Shown piece by piece: positions 1 to 8,493 of a stretch of 64,000 bases of DNA (the stretch's first letter is position 1; every line of letters starts with the position of its first letter). The DNA lies in NCBI RefSeq assembly GCF_009193325.2, contig NZ_CP059856.1, positions 434,001-498,000 of the forward strand, written 5' to 3'. The stretch comes from Bacteroides zhangwenhongii (GTDB lineage: Bacteria; Bacteroidota; Bacteroidia; Bacteroidales; Bacteroidaceae). The notes below the pieces were generated by a model. It saw nothing but the letters and a program-made list of their open reading frames with translations. It was not told where the DNA came from and made no database searches. The translations under genes were made by a program, and so were the position numbers.

Positions 1-781
1 TTCCGGAAAGAGATTTCGCACCACGCATCACTACCTTAGCTCCACCACCGATACCGGATGAGCTGGAATTGATGACAACACCTGCTATCTTACCGGACAA
101 ACTATTTACGAAATTGGCATCCTTGACACCGACAATTTCACTGGCAGAAACTTCTTGGACATTATAAGACAGTGCTTTCGCCTCTTTACGAATACCAAGA
201 GCGGTAACCACCACTTCGTTCAACACTTGCGAATCATCTTCCAAGGTGACATTCAATACCGGACCGGAGACGGGTAATTCCTTTTTCTGATAACCCACAT
301 ATGAGAATAGCAATACCGGGCTGGCAGTCTGTGGGGTCAATGTATAGTTTCCGTCAAGATCGGTCACCGTTCCGTTAGTGGTTCCTTTCTCCATAATAGA
401 GACCCCAATCAGCGGTTCGCCATTCTTGTCTTTTACCGTACCTGCAACGGGTTTTGTTTTTTGTTGAGTTACTTTCGTTTCTTTAGCCGTCAGTACAATC
501 TTATTATCCAATATTTTATATTCGACATTTGTACCTGCAAAGACCTGTTCCAACACCTGAAAAATATTCTTCTCGGAAGCTGAAACCGATACCCGGCGAT
601 TAAGGTTAAGATTCTTGCTATTTATAAAAAAGCTGAATCCTGATTCACGTTCAATCTTGTGCAGCACTTCTTCTATAGTACAATCGTTAACCCGTAAAGT
701 GATAGAAGTTTTTTGCGCATATCCATCTGATGCATACGCTAGTCCGGCTGAACAAATAAGGAGTATAAATAGTAATTTCAT
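1..781 (-). CDS. SusC/RagA TonB-dependent receptor with STN domain, amino-terminal part (cut by window edge)
   Basis: I translated the minus strand directly. The frame is open from the ATG at 779-781 to the left edge. The start gives MKLLFILLIC, a signal peptide ending near YASDGYAQ. An STN (secretin/TonB short N-terminal) domain follows (TLRVNDCTIEEVLHKIE), then a carboxypeptidase-regulatory-like beta-sandwich (GTVKDKNGEPLIGVSI), then the SusC plug (NEVVVTALGI, ending in VVMRGAKSLSG at the edge). SusC proteins are outer-membrane glycan importers that pair with SusD. The STN domain is typical of receptors that signal through a FecR anti-sigma factor, and a fecR/sigma pair lies upstream (2586-4249). 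AAAGGA lies about 12 bases before the chosen ATG. An in-frame ATG at 829 lies inside the IS end and would add 16 residues, but it exists only because of the insertion. Confidence 0.93.
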   Translation of the reverse strand, partial: MKLLFILLICSAGLAYASDGYAQKTSITLRVNDCTIEEVLHKIERESGFSFFINSKNLNLNRRVSVSASEKNIFQVLEQVFAGTNVEYKILDNKIVLTAKETKVTQQKTKPVAGTVKDKNGEPLIGVSIMEKGTTNGTVTDLDGNYTLTPQTASPVLLFSYVGYQKKELPVSGPVLNVTLEDDSQVLNEVVVTALGIRKEAKALSYNVQEVSASEIVGVKDANFVNSLSGKIAGVVINSSSSGIGGGAKVVMRGAKSLSG

Positions 782-806
782 AGCCAATGATATTTCCTTT
801 AAGGTC

Positions 807-815
807 CGTCTAATA
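807..815. repeat. Target-site duplication, left copy
   Basis: CGTCTAATA directly abuts the left terminal inverted repeat. The same 9 bases follow the right repeat at 2347-2355. Nine bases fits the 8-10 bp duplication known for ISAs1-family elements. Confidence 0.93.
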
Positions 816-2346
816 CACGGCTTTTTCATTTAAGAAATATTGTTCATCGCTTGTTATTGCAGTAAAATTCCTTATATTCGTGCGCAGCGATGCGGAAGCA
901 CCGCCTTAGGTGTTTCTTCTTATCGTTCATTTTTATTTTTTTTAGGCGGAATTCAATAAGATATGGTGTTAATATTGTCTTCCGCCTTTGTTTTTGCGAT
1001 AGCAAAAATACGATTTATTTTATTGATATACAAGTTTTTACGTACAATACCACTAAAGAAAAAACACCTTGACTGTCTTCGTGGCAGCATCATGACTCAT
1101 TTGAGAAAATTTGTATCCTCAGTCCCTGAATACCGCAGAACAAGCAGGGGAAACTTCAAACACAAACTTGAAGACATACTCATGCTTGTCATATTGGGGA
1201 GGCTCAGCAAGTGTATTACCAGAGCTGAAATACTTCAATTTGGCAAACGCCACTTGAAACGCCTGCAGGCGAAAGGGCTATTTCCATATGGTTTGCCGTC
1301 AGAAGCTACGCTTTGCCGTGTGTTTCAAAGCATAGACGATGAAAAGATGGCTGACCGAATGTCTGCTTTTGCAGACGTTTTCCGCAAGGAAATATCCTCT
1401 TCGGCAACTGATATCATTTGTATTGATGGCAAGGCCATGCGAGGTACCTTGTACGAGAACGGACGTAACCCTGATATCGTATCTGCATACTCACTTGGTT
1501 CGGGCTTTACTCTGGCTACTGATGTTTGCAAGGAGAAAAGTAATGAAATCAAATCCGTGCCCCGGTTATTGGACAAACTAGACGTGTCAGGATGTGTGGT
1601 CACAGCAGATGCCATGTCATTCCAAAAGGTAATAATAGACAAGATTAGAGATAAGGGAGCAGACTTCGTGATCGAACTCAAGGCGAATCAAAGATCTTTG
1701 CGTTATGGCCTTGAAGACTCTATAAAGACCGCCACCCCCACTGATGTCTACAAGGAAGGTCCATACTTGGAACACGGCAGGATTGAGTCAAGGATATGCC
1801 GTATATACCGTGGGGAAGAACTTATTGTCGACAAGGAAAAATGGAATGGCAATTTGACTGTTATAGAAATACTCACATCTACCGAGAAAAAGTCTGATGG
1901 CAAGACTACATCTGAACAGCGACTCTACATTTCAAGCCTGGATAGCAGTGCAGAGCGGCTTAGTCAGATAACCAAACAGCATTGGGCTATTGAAAGCATG
2001 CACTGGGATCTTGACCGAAACCTCCGGCAGGATAGTATAAAGCGTAAGGCTGAACGGGCGGCTAGAAACCTCGACACAATTCAAAGGATGGTCTTGGCAC
2101 TGATTGCTGTTTGGAAGAACAGAAGGAAAAAAATATCAGATAAGCGAAAAGGTACAGCTGAGATAACAAGGGAATTATCGGTAAGCTTCACTAAGGTGTT
2201 ACATTTTCTGGCTCAAAAATGAGAAAAATTTAGATTTGATATATTTGTAAATTATTGATTATCAACAACTGGATTAGCTCCCATGCCGCACTGGCATGGG
2301 TAGGGAGATTATATCCCTAAATCAAAGCTTAAATGAAAAAGCCGTG
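816..2346 (+). mobile_element. Complete ISAs1-family insertion sequence, 1531 bp
   Basis: The element is bounded by a perfect 19-bp terminal inverted repeat (CACGGCTTTTTCATTTAAG at 816-834 and its reverse complement at 2328-2346). Outside these lies the 9-bp direct repeat CGTCTAATA. It carries one transposase gene on the plus strand. It sits between the second gene (fecR) and the third gene (susC) of an ECF-type PUL, 34 bases upstream of the susC start. The uninterrupted ends, intact transposase frame and exact target duplication suggest a fairly recent insertion. A hairpin at 943-985 (AGGCGGAA and TTCCGCCT arms) lies inside the left end ahead of the transposase, where it could block read-in transcription. 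I see no TAnnTTTG promoter pointing outward from the left end. Confidence 0.94.
1092..2222 (+). CDS. ISAs1-family DDE transposase
   Basis: A 376-aa transposase that would cut and join the element's ends. The amino-terminal region (FVSSVPEYRRTSRGNFKHKL) matches the DDE_Tnp_1-associated domain of ISAs1 and H-repeat proteins. The catalytic core shows IDGKAMRG (first Asp), VTADAMSFQ (second Asp) and HWAIESMHWDLDRNLRQD (Glu region), in the usual order. The frame stays open up to 963, but similarity begins at MTHLRKF, so I place the start at 1092. The leading 43 codons look like non-coding element end. No frameshift or internal stop is visible, so the enzyme may be active. Confidence 0.92.
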   Translation: MTHLRKFVSSVPEYRRTSRGNFKHKLEDILMLVILGRLSKCITRAEILQFGKRHLKRLQAKGLFPYGLPSEATLCRVFQSIDDEKMADRMSAFADVFRKEISSSATDIICIDGKAMRGTLYENGRNPDIVSAYSLGSGFTLATDVCKEKSNEIKSVPRLLDKLDVSGCVVTADAMSFQKVIIDKIRDKGADFVIELKANQRSLRYGLEDSIKTATPTDVYKEGPYLEHGRIESRICRIYRGEELIVDKEKWNGNLTVIEILTSTEKKSDGKTTSEQRLYISSLDSSAERLSQITKQHWAIESMHWDLDRNLRQDSIKRKAERAARNLDTIQRMVLALIAVWKNRRKKISDKRKGTAEITRELSVSFTKVLHFLAQK

Positions 2347-2355
2347 CGTCTAATA
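2347..2355. repeat. Target-site duplication, right copy
   Basis: CGTCTAATA immediately follows the right inverted repeat of the ISAs1 element and is identical to 807-815. Confidence 0.93.
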
Positions 2356-2398
2356 GACTTTAATCCTCCAAGAAATTGGACGATACAATAATTTTGCA

Positions 2399-2406
2399 TA
2401 AATTTG
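2399..2406 (+). promoter_or_regulatory. -7 element TAAATTTG of putative antisense RNA
   Basis: TAAATTTG is an exact match to the Bacteroides -7 consensus TAnnTTTG. A TTGG lies 20 bases upstream (2376-2379) at the -33 position. It reads away from susC, toward the hairpin at 2478-2510 and opposite to the PUL genes. Confidence 0.5.
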
Positions 2407-2411
2407 TAACG

Positions 2412-2518
2412 AGTTTAATTAGAAAATTGGTAGTTATACTTGTCGGGAAACAAGTAGGTTCACAATTACTGAAGCTCATACGGGAGGATACGGCCAATAT
2501 CATCCCGTATTTTTTTTT
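2412..2518 (+). ncRNA. Putative cis-antisense RNA of the susC leader (copy A)
   Basis: About 105 bases run from the predicted start just after the -7 element at 2399 to the T run at 2511-2518. The body has a small stem (ACTTG / CAAGT). It ends in a 13-bp stem with one mismatch (2478-2490 with 2498-2510), loop CGGCCAA, then eight T. The strand is opposite to fecR and susC. Bacteroides PULs are known to carry cis-encoded small RNAs antisense to susC leaders (DonS type in B. fragilis). Position, strand and terminator agree with that class, and the second PUL in this window has a matching terminator. Transcription itself is inferred. Confidence 0.5.
2478..2518 (+). terminator. Rho-independent terminator with CGGCCA loop (copy A)
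   Basis: ATACGGGAGGATA pairs with TATCATCCCGTAT across the loop CGGCCAA and is followed by eight T on the plus strand. Loop and layout match the hairpin at 11902-11941. Confidence 0.75.
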
Positions 2519-2585
2519 GGTTGCTAGGGATCTTTGTTTTTCATGGCAATAAGTTTTTGGGAATTAAGGTTTTTATCTTTTAGTA

Positions 2586-3557
2586 CTAAATAAATATCTC
2601 TATCTTTATTTTCTCTTTACCGGCATCTGCGTTATTATTCAGATAACGCCAACGAACTTTCGAGGAGGCACTGATAAAGTTAAGTACCTGTTCCAGATTC
2701 CGGTTGGTAAATGTTCCGGAGAATGAGTCGTCACGAGGTACATTCTCCTGTATGACAAATTCGGCATTGTATCTATCTGCCAAGATATCCAGTGCATCCC
2801 GTAATGACGTTTGATGGAAAATGATTTTACCATCTTTCCATGAAAGTTCTCTCTCGCCGGAAGTCGTATAGAGTTCCGTCTTTCCATTATGAGAATAATA
2901 GACCAGCTTCTGTCCCGGAGCCATCACAATATACTGAGGTTGTTGACTGGCGTTGTTGAATTCGAAATTAACTTTCCCTTCAACTAAAGTAGTAACTACC
3001 TCATCTGCTTCTTTGTATGCCTTTACATTGAATTTTGTACCCAGAACTTTTATGGCAGACTGGTGAGCGGTAGAAACTATAAACTGTTTTTCCGGATTTT
3101 TCCGGACATCAAAATAGGCTTCTCCATCAAGTTCCACAGTACGTGTACGGGAAGAAAAATGGCTCGGGAAAGTCAATGTACTTTTTCCATTTACCCATAC
3201 TGTAGTTCCGTCAGCAAGTGTAACCAATGTACGTTGTCCGGCTGGCACGTAAACTGTCTGCATTTCTATATCCTCTTTTTGGAGAATCTGTATCATTGCA
3301 TAACTTAATCCGAAAGCTACGACAAACACTGCCGCAATCCGCAAGATTCGTTGTGTAACAGGATGCAATGAAATTGTTTTTTTTGTCTTCTTTGAGAATG
3401 CGCCTGTATCTTGCCAAATGAATGCATCATAACTCTTACGAAGAGAAATGAATTCTTTAAGATTGGCTGCATCTGCATCAATCCATGCAGCAACGTCTTC
3501 CTTTTCCTTTTGGGATGCCTTGCCTGCAATATATTTTAATAGTAATTCCTGATCCAT
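2586..3557 (-). CDS. FecR-family anti-sigma factor
   Basis: A 323-aa inner-membrane anti-sigma factor. It has a cytoplasmic amino-terminal sigma-binding region, one membrane helix at about residues 71-90 (ILRIAAVFVVAFGLSYAMIQ), a periplasmic FecR domain at about 110-210 (VTLADGTTVWVNGKSTLTFP, GEAYFDVRKN) and a carboxy-terminal DUF4974 domain from about 250 (ISFHQTSLRDALDILADRYN-like). In this family the STN domain of the partner SusC contacts FecR when glycan is imported, releasing the ECF sigma factor. It lies 149 bp after the sigma gene (3707-4249) and upstream of the interrupted susC leader, so it belongs to the PUL that runs off the left edge. Confidence 0.93.
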   Translation of the reverse strand: MDQELLLKYIAGKASQKEKEDVAAWIDADAANLKEFISLRKSYDAFIWQDTGAFSKKTKKTISLHPVTQRILRIAAVFVVAFGLSYAMIQILQKEDIEMQTVYVPAGQRTLVTLADGTTVWVNGKSTLTFPSHFSSRTRTVELDGEAYFDVRKNPEKQFIVSTAHQSAIKVLGTKFNVKAYKEADEVVTTLVEGKVNFEFNNASQQPQYIVMAPGQKLVYYSHNGKTELYTTSGERELSWKDGKIIFHQTSLRDALDILADRYNAEFVIQENVPRDDSFSGTFTNRNLEQVLNFISASSKVRWRYLNNNADAGKEKIKIEIFI

Positions 3558-3706
3558 ACAATAAATAATTTATGAGTAATGAGAATAGGGGTATTATTCC
3601 CCTTTCATTAAGAATACCACTCACTAAAGAGATTCCCTAGTAAGAAATGTGATTTTTTTTGTTATTGCTTAAAAAAATAGCAAATAAGGAGGTCTTTTCC
3701 TTCTTT

Positions 3707-4249
3707 TCAGATGAAAAAGAAAAGGAATGGAGCATAATCTTTTAGATTATCACGCAGTATTTTAACTGCTCTGCCGATATGATATTCTACTCCTTTTACA
3801 CTAATGCCCAGTTCTTCGGCTATTTCTTTATGGGATTTTCCATCCAGGCGATCGCGGATGAAAGCAGTACGAGTTTTTTCCGGCATGCTCTCCAGTAATG
3901 CGTGCACTTTTGCCCGTAATTCTTCTGATAATATTTCCTTCGGGTCACAGGCTTCCAATGTTGATATACGAATTTCCAATTCACGCTGTCCCTTATCAAG
4001 CAAAGTTTGAAAAACATTCTCCTGTGCTTGTATATGTTTCAGGTAATTGAGTGATTTACTGCGAATATAAGTAATTAAGATCGCTTCAACACTTGGGATT
4101 TCCCGTTCTTTACTTAGTTCCCATAAATGGATAATGGCTTCCGAAACAATATCTTCTGCTACTAAGTCATTATGGACATAGGACAAGGTAAATAGGAAGG
4201 CTTTCCTATAATAAGCAGTATATATCGAGTTGAAGTTGATTTGAGCCAT
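3707..4249 (-). CDS. ECF-type RNA polymerase sigma-70 factor
   Basis: A 180-aa sigma factor. Region 2 lies at about residues 10-80 (AFLFTLSYVHNDLVAEDIVSEA) and region 4 at about 120-170 (IRDRLDGKSHKEIAEELG, a helix-turn-helix with GVEYHIGRAVKILRD). It lacks regions 1 and 3, as ECF factors do. It is followed by fecR on the same strand, the standard Bacteroides pair that drives a neighbouring susCD operon. It probably controls the partial SusC gene at the left edge, but the ISAs1 insertion now separates sigma and fecR from that gene. The start MAQINFNSIY is the only one giving a full region 2. Confidence 0.94.
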   Translation of the reverse strand: MAQINFNSIYTAYYRKAFLFTLSYVHNDLVAEDIVSEAIIHLWELSKEREIPSVEAILITYIRSKSLNYLKHIQAQENVFQTLLDKGQRELEIRISTLEACDPKEILSEELRAKVHALLESMPEKTRTAFIRDRLDGKSHKEIAEELGISVKGVEYHIGRAVKILRDNLKDYAPFLFFFI

Positions 4250-4407
4250 TCGCCAGTATATCCATAAGTATTAAATGCTGCAAAGAAATATATTTTACTT
4301 ATAACAAGAAAACTTTTTAGGAAAAATTTAAATTTGGCTAAAATACCTTTTTCTTGTAAAGAAGAAAAGAAATGCCCTGATATAATGCACGCCAACATCA
4401 ATAAAAG

Positions 4408-4452
4408 AAGCCTGCTTACCAAAAGAATATTATCTTTTCAGTAAGCAGGCTT
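4408..4452 (-). terminator. Terminator of the GH18/SusCD operon
   Basis: A perfect 12-bp stem (AAGCCTGCTTAC at 4408-4419 with GTAAGCAGGCTT at 4441-4452). A second inner stem AAAAGA/TCTTTT extends it. T-rich sequence follows on the minus strand. It sits 56 bp after the stop of the LamG lipoprotein gene and separates the two PULs. The rest of 4250-4507 shows no gene. Confidence 0.85.
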
Positions 4453-4507
4453 TCATTCATATTCAAAAATGCAAAGAGCAAAAACTCTCACAAATTTGTG
4501 TGTTCCA

Positions 4508-5650
4508 TTAATTGATAGCTATCGGAGCATCTAGCGTCTTAATGGTAATTCCATTTGTAGTACCGTTTATACGCCCTGTGGCATCTTTGATAACTCCACC
4601 TTCCTGAGTTTCCGATCCGTCTAGTTTATAATAAAGTGCCAAGCCTTCCGAAGCAGGGTCAACACCCAGCATATTCTGCTTAAGTTGATTTTCCGTACGG
4701 GCTACACTCCAAACACGGACTTCACTCATTTTACCATGGAATGGACGTTCACCCCATTTGAAACCATAGATTCTACCAATATAAAAACCCATATCTGAAT
4801 TCGGATCAAAACCGTCAATACCCCAATCTGAACCAGCCCATTTCTCACCATTTACATAAATGCCTGTTTTTCCTGTCGGTTGATCATAAGTCAACGCTAC
4901 ATGATACCAACGATTTGTTAACAACGGTTTCGTTACACGATAGTTCTGTCCGCCGGCCACTTCCAAATAATCTTTAGGAGTGATTCCTCCTCCTGCATCA
5001 CCGATACGGAGAATCATCACACCTTCGGTTCCCATAATCGTATTATTATCGAGGAAATAATCCACATTAATCAATGCTTCGTAAGTGAATGACGAGAAGA
5101 AAGTACCGACAGGGAACTTCACAGAAATATAGTGATTATTGAAGTTACCAGCTTTGGTAATTTTCAATGGTTTGGAGAAAAAGAAATATGCAATGTTTGT
5201 TCCGGAAAGGGTAGACACTGAAGACGAATTCACCCGCATAGGCAAAACATACGAATTCCCGGCTTTCAAGGCTTCCAACCCGGAAAGTTCGACTTCTACA
5301 TTATCCGCATACAATTTTCCACTCGAAATAGAAGATGTCGTACTGCTTAGCTTTACCTGCGAAACATCAAGCATCTCATAATTTGTGCCATACTTTGCAT
5401 TGTATTCGTCTACTACACTTGGTTCGGCTACACTATATGATACGTCTACCTGAGAGGAAGTTGCTGACGAAAGTCTTGAAACCAGATCAAATGTCATTAC
5501 ATCCATCTCATCTTCCACCGAGAAATTATATTCCTTGCTTTCGAAATAAACCTTAGGCTCCAGCAGGTCATTCATGCTGTCGTTGCAAGCGCCCAACAAT
5601 AATGCCATACTACCTACCATCAAATAATAGAATATATGTTTATTCATCAT
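4508..5650 (-). CDS. DUF1735 and LamG domain surface lipoprotein
   Basis: A 380-aa lipoprotein with lipobox LLLGAC (Cys at about 22), so probably exposed on the outer membrane. Residues about 30-160 match the DUF1735 / BT_3987-type amino-terminal domain (VYFESKEYNFSVEDE, Y-N-A-K-Y-G-T-N-Y-E). Residues about 185-380 form a LamG/concanavalin-like fold (NRWYHVALTYD, GKTGIYVNGEKW, MSEVRVWSVARTENQLKQNM). Such proteins serve as surface glycan-binding partners in GH18-containing PULs. It is the last gene of the operon, 32 bp after the GH18 gene and just before a terminator. No catalytic motif is visible, so I call it a binding protein by context. Confidence 0.87.
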   Translation of the reverse strand: MMNKHIFYYLMVGSMALLLGACNDSMNDLLEPKVYFESKEYNFSVEDEMDVMTFDLVSRLSSATSSQVDVSYSVAEPSVVDEYNAKYGTNYEMLDVSQVKLSSTTSSISSGKLYADNVEVELSGLEALKAGNSYVLPMRVNSSSVSTLSGTNIAYFFFSKPLKITKAGNFNNHYISVKFPVGTFFSSFTYEALINVDYFLDNNTIMGTEGVMILRIGDAGGGITPKDYLEVAGGQNYRVTKPLLTNRWYHVALTYDQPTGKTGIYVNGEKWAGSDWGIDGFDPNSDMGFYIGRIYGFKWGERPFHGKMSEVRVWSVARTENQLKQNMLGVDPASEGLALYYKLDGSETQEGGVIKDATGRINGTTNGITIKTLDAPIAIN

Positions 5651-5682
5651 CTTTTTACTGTTTTAGAATTTTATAAATCCAC

Positions 5683-6813
5683 TTATTCCTGCGGTTTATT
5701 TTCCGCTTCGTTTTGTTTCTCTTTCCATTCATTGAAAACCCGCTGATTGATTTGAATAGCCTGACGCATCCATTTATAATTTGGCGTATTGTCATAATCA
5801 TTATCGAAGCGATAAGCTCCTACTCCACCTTTATAACCTTTCCGCGGCATAGCAGCAGCCTGCCTCAGCAATTGCCCTCCATTTGTGGCATACTTTTCAA
5901 AGTTTTCTGTACAGATTATTTTCTTAGGATCAACGCCATAACCATCTAAATTGGGGTTGGAACTACCATAACTTTGTATAATCCAATAATCGACATACTC
6001 ATCCAATTCACTGGTAAGCCCATAAATATTTCCATCAATACAGATCATTTTATGTCCTTTACCTTCCGGATCGCTTTTCGGGCCAATATAATTGTTCATC
6101 TCTTTAACCAAATGAATCAAATGCTTGTTCTGACTCAATGTGCCATCCATATCAAACACACCACTACCGATTTCCCAGTCTACATCATAACCGTCCCATT
6201 CGTTTGCATACAAAGAATCGCACAGAGCTTTGGCAAACTTCGCCAGACATGCATAATGGTTTTCACTTTCAAACTGACCTTCAAATCCCCAATATTTCCA
6301 ACGGGCTTGTTTCTTCGCCGTTTCCAATTGAGCCGCCGACCAGCCTTCTTCCTCCGCTTGTTTTTCCACTTCGAGGTATACCGAATTTGGTGTCGCACCC
6401 TTACCAAGATAAGAAAGCAGACTTACCTGCAACAGTTTCGTTCCTTTCACCTTTTGCACAAACTCTTTATCAGCTTTCTGCTCCGGAGTAATTTCATAAC
6501 GTCCTGGAGCGCCACTCCACATAGAAACAAAATCCATACTATCGGGCATAGCAGAAAGATATCCTCTTCGATAAGCTCCAGCAGGCGCCCAATTGGAATA
6601 CCATCCGAAAGCTACGGGACGATTGTAATTCCAGGCAGTCGCCTTATAGGCACGCAGATTGGCATAATATGCCTCACTCTCCGCATTGTTCATTGTGGCA
6701 TACCCGCCTATATGGTCTATCTCAATATTCTCCACATCCATGCAAGAAGTTACCATCATGCCTGTCAATGGAATGATATATAACAATTTTCTTAATGATT
6801 TCATATTTTTCAT
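5683..6813 (-). CDS. GH18 endo-beta-N-acetylglucosaminidase-like lipoprotein
   Basis: A 376-aa lipoprotein (lipobox VTSC, Cys about 24). It carries the GH18 signature DGYDVDWE, with the catalytic acid at about residue 214 and the DxDxE aspartates intact. Other barrel strands are PVAFGWYSNW (67-76), KLLQVSLLSYLG (126-137) and YVDYWIIQSYG. Bacteroides GH18 lipoproteins beside susCD cut the chitobiose core of N-glycans. Some relatives are inactive binders, but here the full catalytic motif argues for activity. It is cotranscribed with the SusD-like gene upstream (24-bp gap) and the LamG lipoprotein downstream. The substrate (high-mannose, complex N-glycan or other) cannot be decided from sequence. 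Confidence 0.88.
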   Translation of the reverse strand: MKNMKSLRKLLYIIPLTGMMVTSCMDVENIEIDHIGGYATMNNAESEAYYANLRAYKATAWNYNRPVAFGWYSNWAPAGAYRRGYLSAMPDSMDFVSMWSGAPGRYEITPEQKADKEFVQKVKGTKLLQVSLLSYLGKGATPNSVYLEVEKQAEEEGWSAAQLETAKKQARWKYWGFEGQFESENHYACLAKFAKALCDSLYANEWDGYDVDWEIGSGVFDMDGTLSQNKHLIHLVKEMNNYIGPKSDPEGKGHKMICIDGNIYGLTSELDEYVDYWIIQSYGSSNPNLDGYGVDPKKIICTENFEKYATNGGQLLRQAAAMPRKGYKGGVGAYRFDNDYDNTPNYKWMRQAIQINQRVFNEWKEKQNEAENKPQE

Positions 6814-6837
6814 CTGTATTAAAATGATACATGTAGG

Positions 6838-8478
6838 TTATCTCTTACAATCCCACCACAAACGGGTAGAAGACCTATCTTCGCCACCGGCACCGTTATT
6901 GAACAACTTCAAGGCTGCTTCATAGATAGCCTTTCCCTCGTTAGTCTGAGAAAAACTGGTGGGATAAATCATACGGCGAATACCGCCCTCAAGAGTTGCG
7001 CCTTGCACTGCTCCTTTCAAAGTCTTAATGACATTCAACTTCGGATAACCGGTTCTTCTCCATTCCGTCCACGCTTCCTGTCCGTTAGGAAACAAAGCAA
7101 TCCACTTCTGAATCATAATCTTTTCCAACTTCTGCTCAGTTGTTCCTTCAAACTTGGCAGTAGTCTCACACGGAGCAGAAAGTGTTTGCCCATACTGATA
7201 ATGAGAAAACACAAATGCCCGAGGTGACAAATTGGAATTCATATAATCATCTACAGGATCGGTCACGCCATTCTCCTGAAAAGACATATCAATGCCCTGT
7301 TTATACCATGAATCCGCACTGCCGAAACCTTCCCAGACTAAAGCTGCTTCCGCACGCAAAAAATAAACTTCCGACGCACGCAGCCAATATGTAGGAGTCC
7401 CACTTTGAATATTGGGCTTTGAGCAAGATTTGTAGATATCATTCTGCGCATTGGCATGCCCTGCCGGTACCGCTTGATATGTTTTTCCGTCGAAAGCCTC
7501 AACACCATAAGAGGTATTACCATCCATCGGCAAAAAATAAACACTCAAACGCGGGTCTTCATATCCCATCAGATAAGAAAAAATGGAAGAACCCATACGA
7601 GCTTCATTATAGTTGCCTGCCAGCCATTCAATGTTGTTGCGGAAAGTCATGCCTGCTCCTTGACTCATTTGGGCCGCATCATCCTTAGCCGTCATCACAC
7701 CGATAGAATGATTTACTGCTTGAGTAGCATATTTTTTCGCCAGTTCCGCATTAGCGAAGCGGACACGCATAGCCAAACGAAGCATCAGCGAATTGCCGTA
7801 TTTCACCCATTTAGTAGCATCTCCGGCATATACCGCATCATAAGCTCCCATCACATTCACCCCATTTTCAGCTTTTTCCGTCAATACGGCAATGGCAGCA
7901 GTCAAATCCTGAAACATAGCTTCATAAACATCCTTCTCCGAATCAAATGGAATGTTCATTGTAGCGTCCGCCGCATGAGAATAAGGCATCGGACCGAAAC
8001 TTTCAAGTGTCTTGTGCCAAGCGGAAATCTTCAGAATTTGAGCCAAAGCAAAGACTTCGGGCGTACCATTTTTTTCGGACGCTATTTTCAATTTCTTCCA
8101 AGGATCAAGAGCATTGGTATAGGACTGTGTATAGGTCGCTTTTATCCAATTGTCCAACAAATAATAAGTAGTATTGTTACTACCTGCGTTCCAACCGTTA
8201 CTGTTGTTCTCGCCAAAAAATCCACTCCAATTATCGGCCGATAGATGATAAGCTATTTGATATTCATTGATAACATCTGTATCATCAGCCTGTGTGCCTA
8301 CGGGAATCACTGTCCGTTGCATAGCTGTAATCAGCCCTCCGACTTCAAAACCATCCATCGCACCTTCTCCGTCGCTCATCTCAAATTGGTTGGTATTGAT
8401 TTCTTCAAAATTGCATGAGGCAAATAGCGCCATTGCGCATATCACCGCTAATAGTTTAAACTGATTCATTTTTCTCAT
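6838..8478 (-). CDS. SusD/RagB-family glycan-binding lipoprotein
   Basis: A 546-aa outer-surface lipoprotein that caps the SusC barrel and captures glycan. It has lipobox LFASC (Cys about 22) and a SusD-like_2 type helical scaffold. Supporting stretches are ALAQILKISAWHKTLESFGPMPYSHA and the carboxy-terminal KIMIQKWIALFPNGQEAWTEWRRTGYP, a hallmark of this subgroup. It begins 15 bp after the SusC stop and precedes the GH18 gene. Length and order are normal for the family. Confidence 0.93.
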   Translation of the reverse strand: MRKMNQFKLLAVICAMALFASCNFEEINTNQFEMSDGEGAMDGFEVGGLITAMQRTVIPVGTQADDTDVINEYQIAYHLSADNWSGFFGENNSNGWNAGSNNTTYYLLDNWIKATYTQSYTNALDPWKKLKIASEKNGTPEVFALAQILKISAWHKTLESFGPMPYSHAADATMNIPFDSEKDVYEAMFQDLTAAIAVLTEKAENGVNVMGAYDAVYAGDATKWVKYGNSLMLRLAMRVRFANAELAKKYATQAVNHSIGVMTAKDDAAQMSQGAGMTFRNNIEWLAGNYNEARMGSSIFSYLMGYEDPRLSVYFLPMDGNTSYGVEAFDGKTYQAVPAGHANAQNDIYKSCSKPNIQSGTPTYWLRASEVYFLRAEAALVWEGFGSADSWYKQGIDMSFQENGVTDPVDDYMNSNLSPRAFVFSHYQYGQTLSAPCETTAKFEGTTEQKLEKIMIQKWIALFPNGQEAWTEWRRTGYPKLNVIKTLKGAVQGATLEGGIRRMIYPTSFSQTNEGKAIYEAALKLFNNGAGGEDRSSTRLWWDCKR

Positions 8479-8493
8479 AATAAAGAAGGTGTA

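Noticed and set aside
963..1091. Upstream extension of the transposase reading frame
   Set aside because: These codons lie in the IS end over a hairpin and lack family similarity. The conserved domain begins at MTHLRKF (1092).
5974..6783. Long plus-strand frame of 269 codons
   Set aside because: It is antisense to the GH18 gene, with no recognisable domain and composition expected from a shadow frame.
7456..8244. Plus-strand frame of 262 codons
   Set aside because: It mirrors the SusD-like gene on the other strand and has no family features.
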